DNA from: Dysgonamonadaceae bacterium
GTDB taxonomy: Bacteria > Bacteroidota > Bacteroidia > Bacteroidales > Azobacteroidaceae
Length of the DNA: 6,758 nucleotides
NCBI GenBank assembly: GCA_031287395.1
Contig: JAITTA010000144.1
Span: 1 to 6,758 of the forward strand
Direction: 5' to 3'
The notes under the pieces are model-generated. The model was not told where the DNA came from and made no database searches. It was given only the letters and a program-made list of their open reading frames with translations. Within the stretch, counting starts at the first letter, position 1. Each line of letters opens with the position of its first letter. Both the position numbers and the translations under genes were made by a program. Below are positions 5,662 to 6,758 of this stretch, one piece after another.

Positions 5662-6758
5662 ATGAAAGAAATTATCCGGGTATCTTCCTGTTTATTAATC
5701 CTTTGTATTGCAAGTTTTACAAATGCTTTTTCACAAACCGATCCCAGATATCTTGCAGGAGCCGTTCCCGAAGTCAACGGAAAAGTCATTTTTTCCGATA
5801 CTTTACAATTTCAGGAAATGAATGCTTCCCAAATCTACGAACAGGCATTGATATGGGCGGAAGCGAACTACAACACCGAAGAAAGTCGTGTCGCTTATAC
5901 CAGTAAAGAGCAGATCGTTATCTCCTGCAGGGGAAGATCGGAACTGGTTTTTTCGTCCAGCGCTTTATCCCTGGATCGGGCATTCATGAACTATCAACTC
6001 AACCTTTACGGCCTTGATAACGCCTGCAGAATTGAAATGAAGGCTATTTCCTACGAATACAACGTTGCAAACAAGCGCGAACCGGAAAAGTATTACGCCG
6101 AAAAATGGATCACCGATAAAGAAGCATTAAGCGGTAAAGATAAATTATACCGGGGAAATGGTAAATTCAGAATTAAAACCATCGATTTATTCGATGATAT
6201 CTGTAACAGTTTGAACCTGAATATTCTAACCGGAAAAGTAGATCTATACACAAATAAGGATAAATCCAAACTGTATGACCGGAAAACGGCAAAAGAGGTA
6301 ACAATCCCGGCAACAACACAAAAAGCTCAGGATCCGCCTCTAACCAGACAACGTCCACCGCAGAATAATCCTGTTGTTGAAGCCCAACCCGTTCAACAAG
6401 CGACCGCCAGATCTAAACAGGAAACGGCAGCAACGACAAACGGAACAGCCCCTCAAGGATTCAGAAAATTAGACCCGAAACAAATCCCGGGAAATATCAT
6501 CAAAATGCTGACGGACGATTGGATGCTGGTTACTGCTGGAAATGACGCCAAATTCAATATGATGACTGCCAGTTGGGGCGGATTGGGTACGCTCTACGGC
6601 AAACCGGTAACATTCTGTTTCATCAACCCGGCACGTTACACTTACCAACTAATGGAATCGGGAGATACCTATACCCTTTCGTTCTACACCGAAGCTTATC
6701 GTGAAGCGCTACGTTATTGCGGTTCTTCTTCCGGTAGAGATACCGATAAAGTCAAAGG
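5662..6758 (+). CDS. Exported DUF4468-like / flavin reductase-like fusion, 3' end missing
   Basis: This is the first 365 codons of a protein cut by the right edge of the window. Residues 1-24 are a signal peptide (hydrophobic SSCLLILCIASFTNAFS, likely cut before Q25). Residues about 45-135 resemble DUF4468, a Bacteroidota domain predicted to have a TBP-like fold (FQEMNASQIYEQALIWAEANY, with later strands to YEYNV); its role is unknown. A charged extension reaches about 213, then a Pro/Gln/Thr-rich linker runs from about 214 to 266. From about 268 the sequence resembles the flavin reductase-like (flavoredoxin-type, FMN-binding) family: DWMLVTAG (286-293), FNMMTASWGG, then NPARYTY, TLSFYTEAYR and SGRDTDKVK. 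That family normally reduces or binds flavin in the cytoplasm, so export is odd. The frame is open throughout, which argues against a sequencing fusion. The N-terminal assignment is less certain than the C-terminal one. A role with the upstream rhamnosidase is not evident. Confidence 0.9.
   Translation, partial: MKEIIRVSSCLLILCIASFTNAFSQTDPRYLAGAVPEVNGKVIFSDTLQFQEMNASQIYEQALIWAEANYNTEESRVAYTSKEQIVISCRGRSELVFSSSALSLDRAFMNYQLNLYGLDNACRIEMKAISYEYNVANKREPEKYYAEKWITDKEALSGKDKLYRGNGKFRIKTIDLFDDICNSLNLNILTGKVDLYTNKDKSKLYDRKTAKEVTIPATTQKAQDPPLTRQRPPQNNPVVEAQPVQQATARSKQETAATTNGTAPQGFRKLDPKQIPGNIIKMLTDDWMLVTAGNDAKFNMMTASWGGLGTLYGKPVTFCFINPARYTYQLMESGDTYTLSFYTEAYREALRYCGSSSGRDTDKVK

Noticed and set aside
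1..6758. CRISPR array, IS element or rRNA
   Set aside because: No regularly spaced repeats, transposase-like reading frames, terminal inverted repeats or rRNA-like sequence were seen.

Overview
The window looks like Bacteroidota (Bacteroidales-type) chromosome. Three things point there: upstream regions carry the TAnnTTTG -7 box rather than E. coli-type promoters, no start codon has a clear Shine-Dalgarno sequence, and the protein content is typical (TonB-dependent receptor, exported GH78 rhamnosidase, DUF4468-type protein). The species cannot be named from this sequence. All recognised genes are on the + strand.

Layout: (1) Positions 2-1510 are the 3' two-thirds or so of a TonB-dependent outer-membrane receptor, cut by the window's left edge. 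(2) A tRNA-Lys(CTT) at 1588-1660 has its own promoter upstream and a strong hairpin terminator downstream. (3) An AT-rich two-gene cassette lies at 1760-2556: a 62-residue basic protein whose stop codon overlaps by one base the start of a 202-residue protein. The larger protein has features of an ADP-ribosyltransferase-like (ART) fold: an N-terminal HG, a YDWLGNGFYFWE block and a C-terminal HIQICVR strand. I read this as a probable toxin-antitoxin or defence module placed behind the tRNA gene. (4) A 283-base AT-rich gap at 2557-2839 has small palindromes but no convincing gene. (5) Positions 2840-5584 encode a complete exported GH78 alpha-L-rhamnosidase with both catalytic motifs intact. (6) From 5662 to the right edge is the 5' part of an exported protein that joins a DUF4468-like N-terminal region, through a Pro/Gln-rich linker, to a flavin-reductase-like domain.

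How the genes relate: the receptor and the rhamnosidase both act at the cell envelope, but nothing here forms a polysaccharide utilisation locus. No SusD, SusC-type receptor or hybrid regulator is visible, and the receptor is of the smaller siderophore/cobalamin-like class. The tRNA and the two-gene cassette separate them, and each block seems to have its own promoter. The best candidates for something little described are the ART-like pair and the exported DUF4468-flavin reductase fusion.
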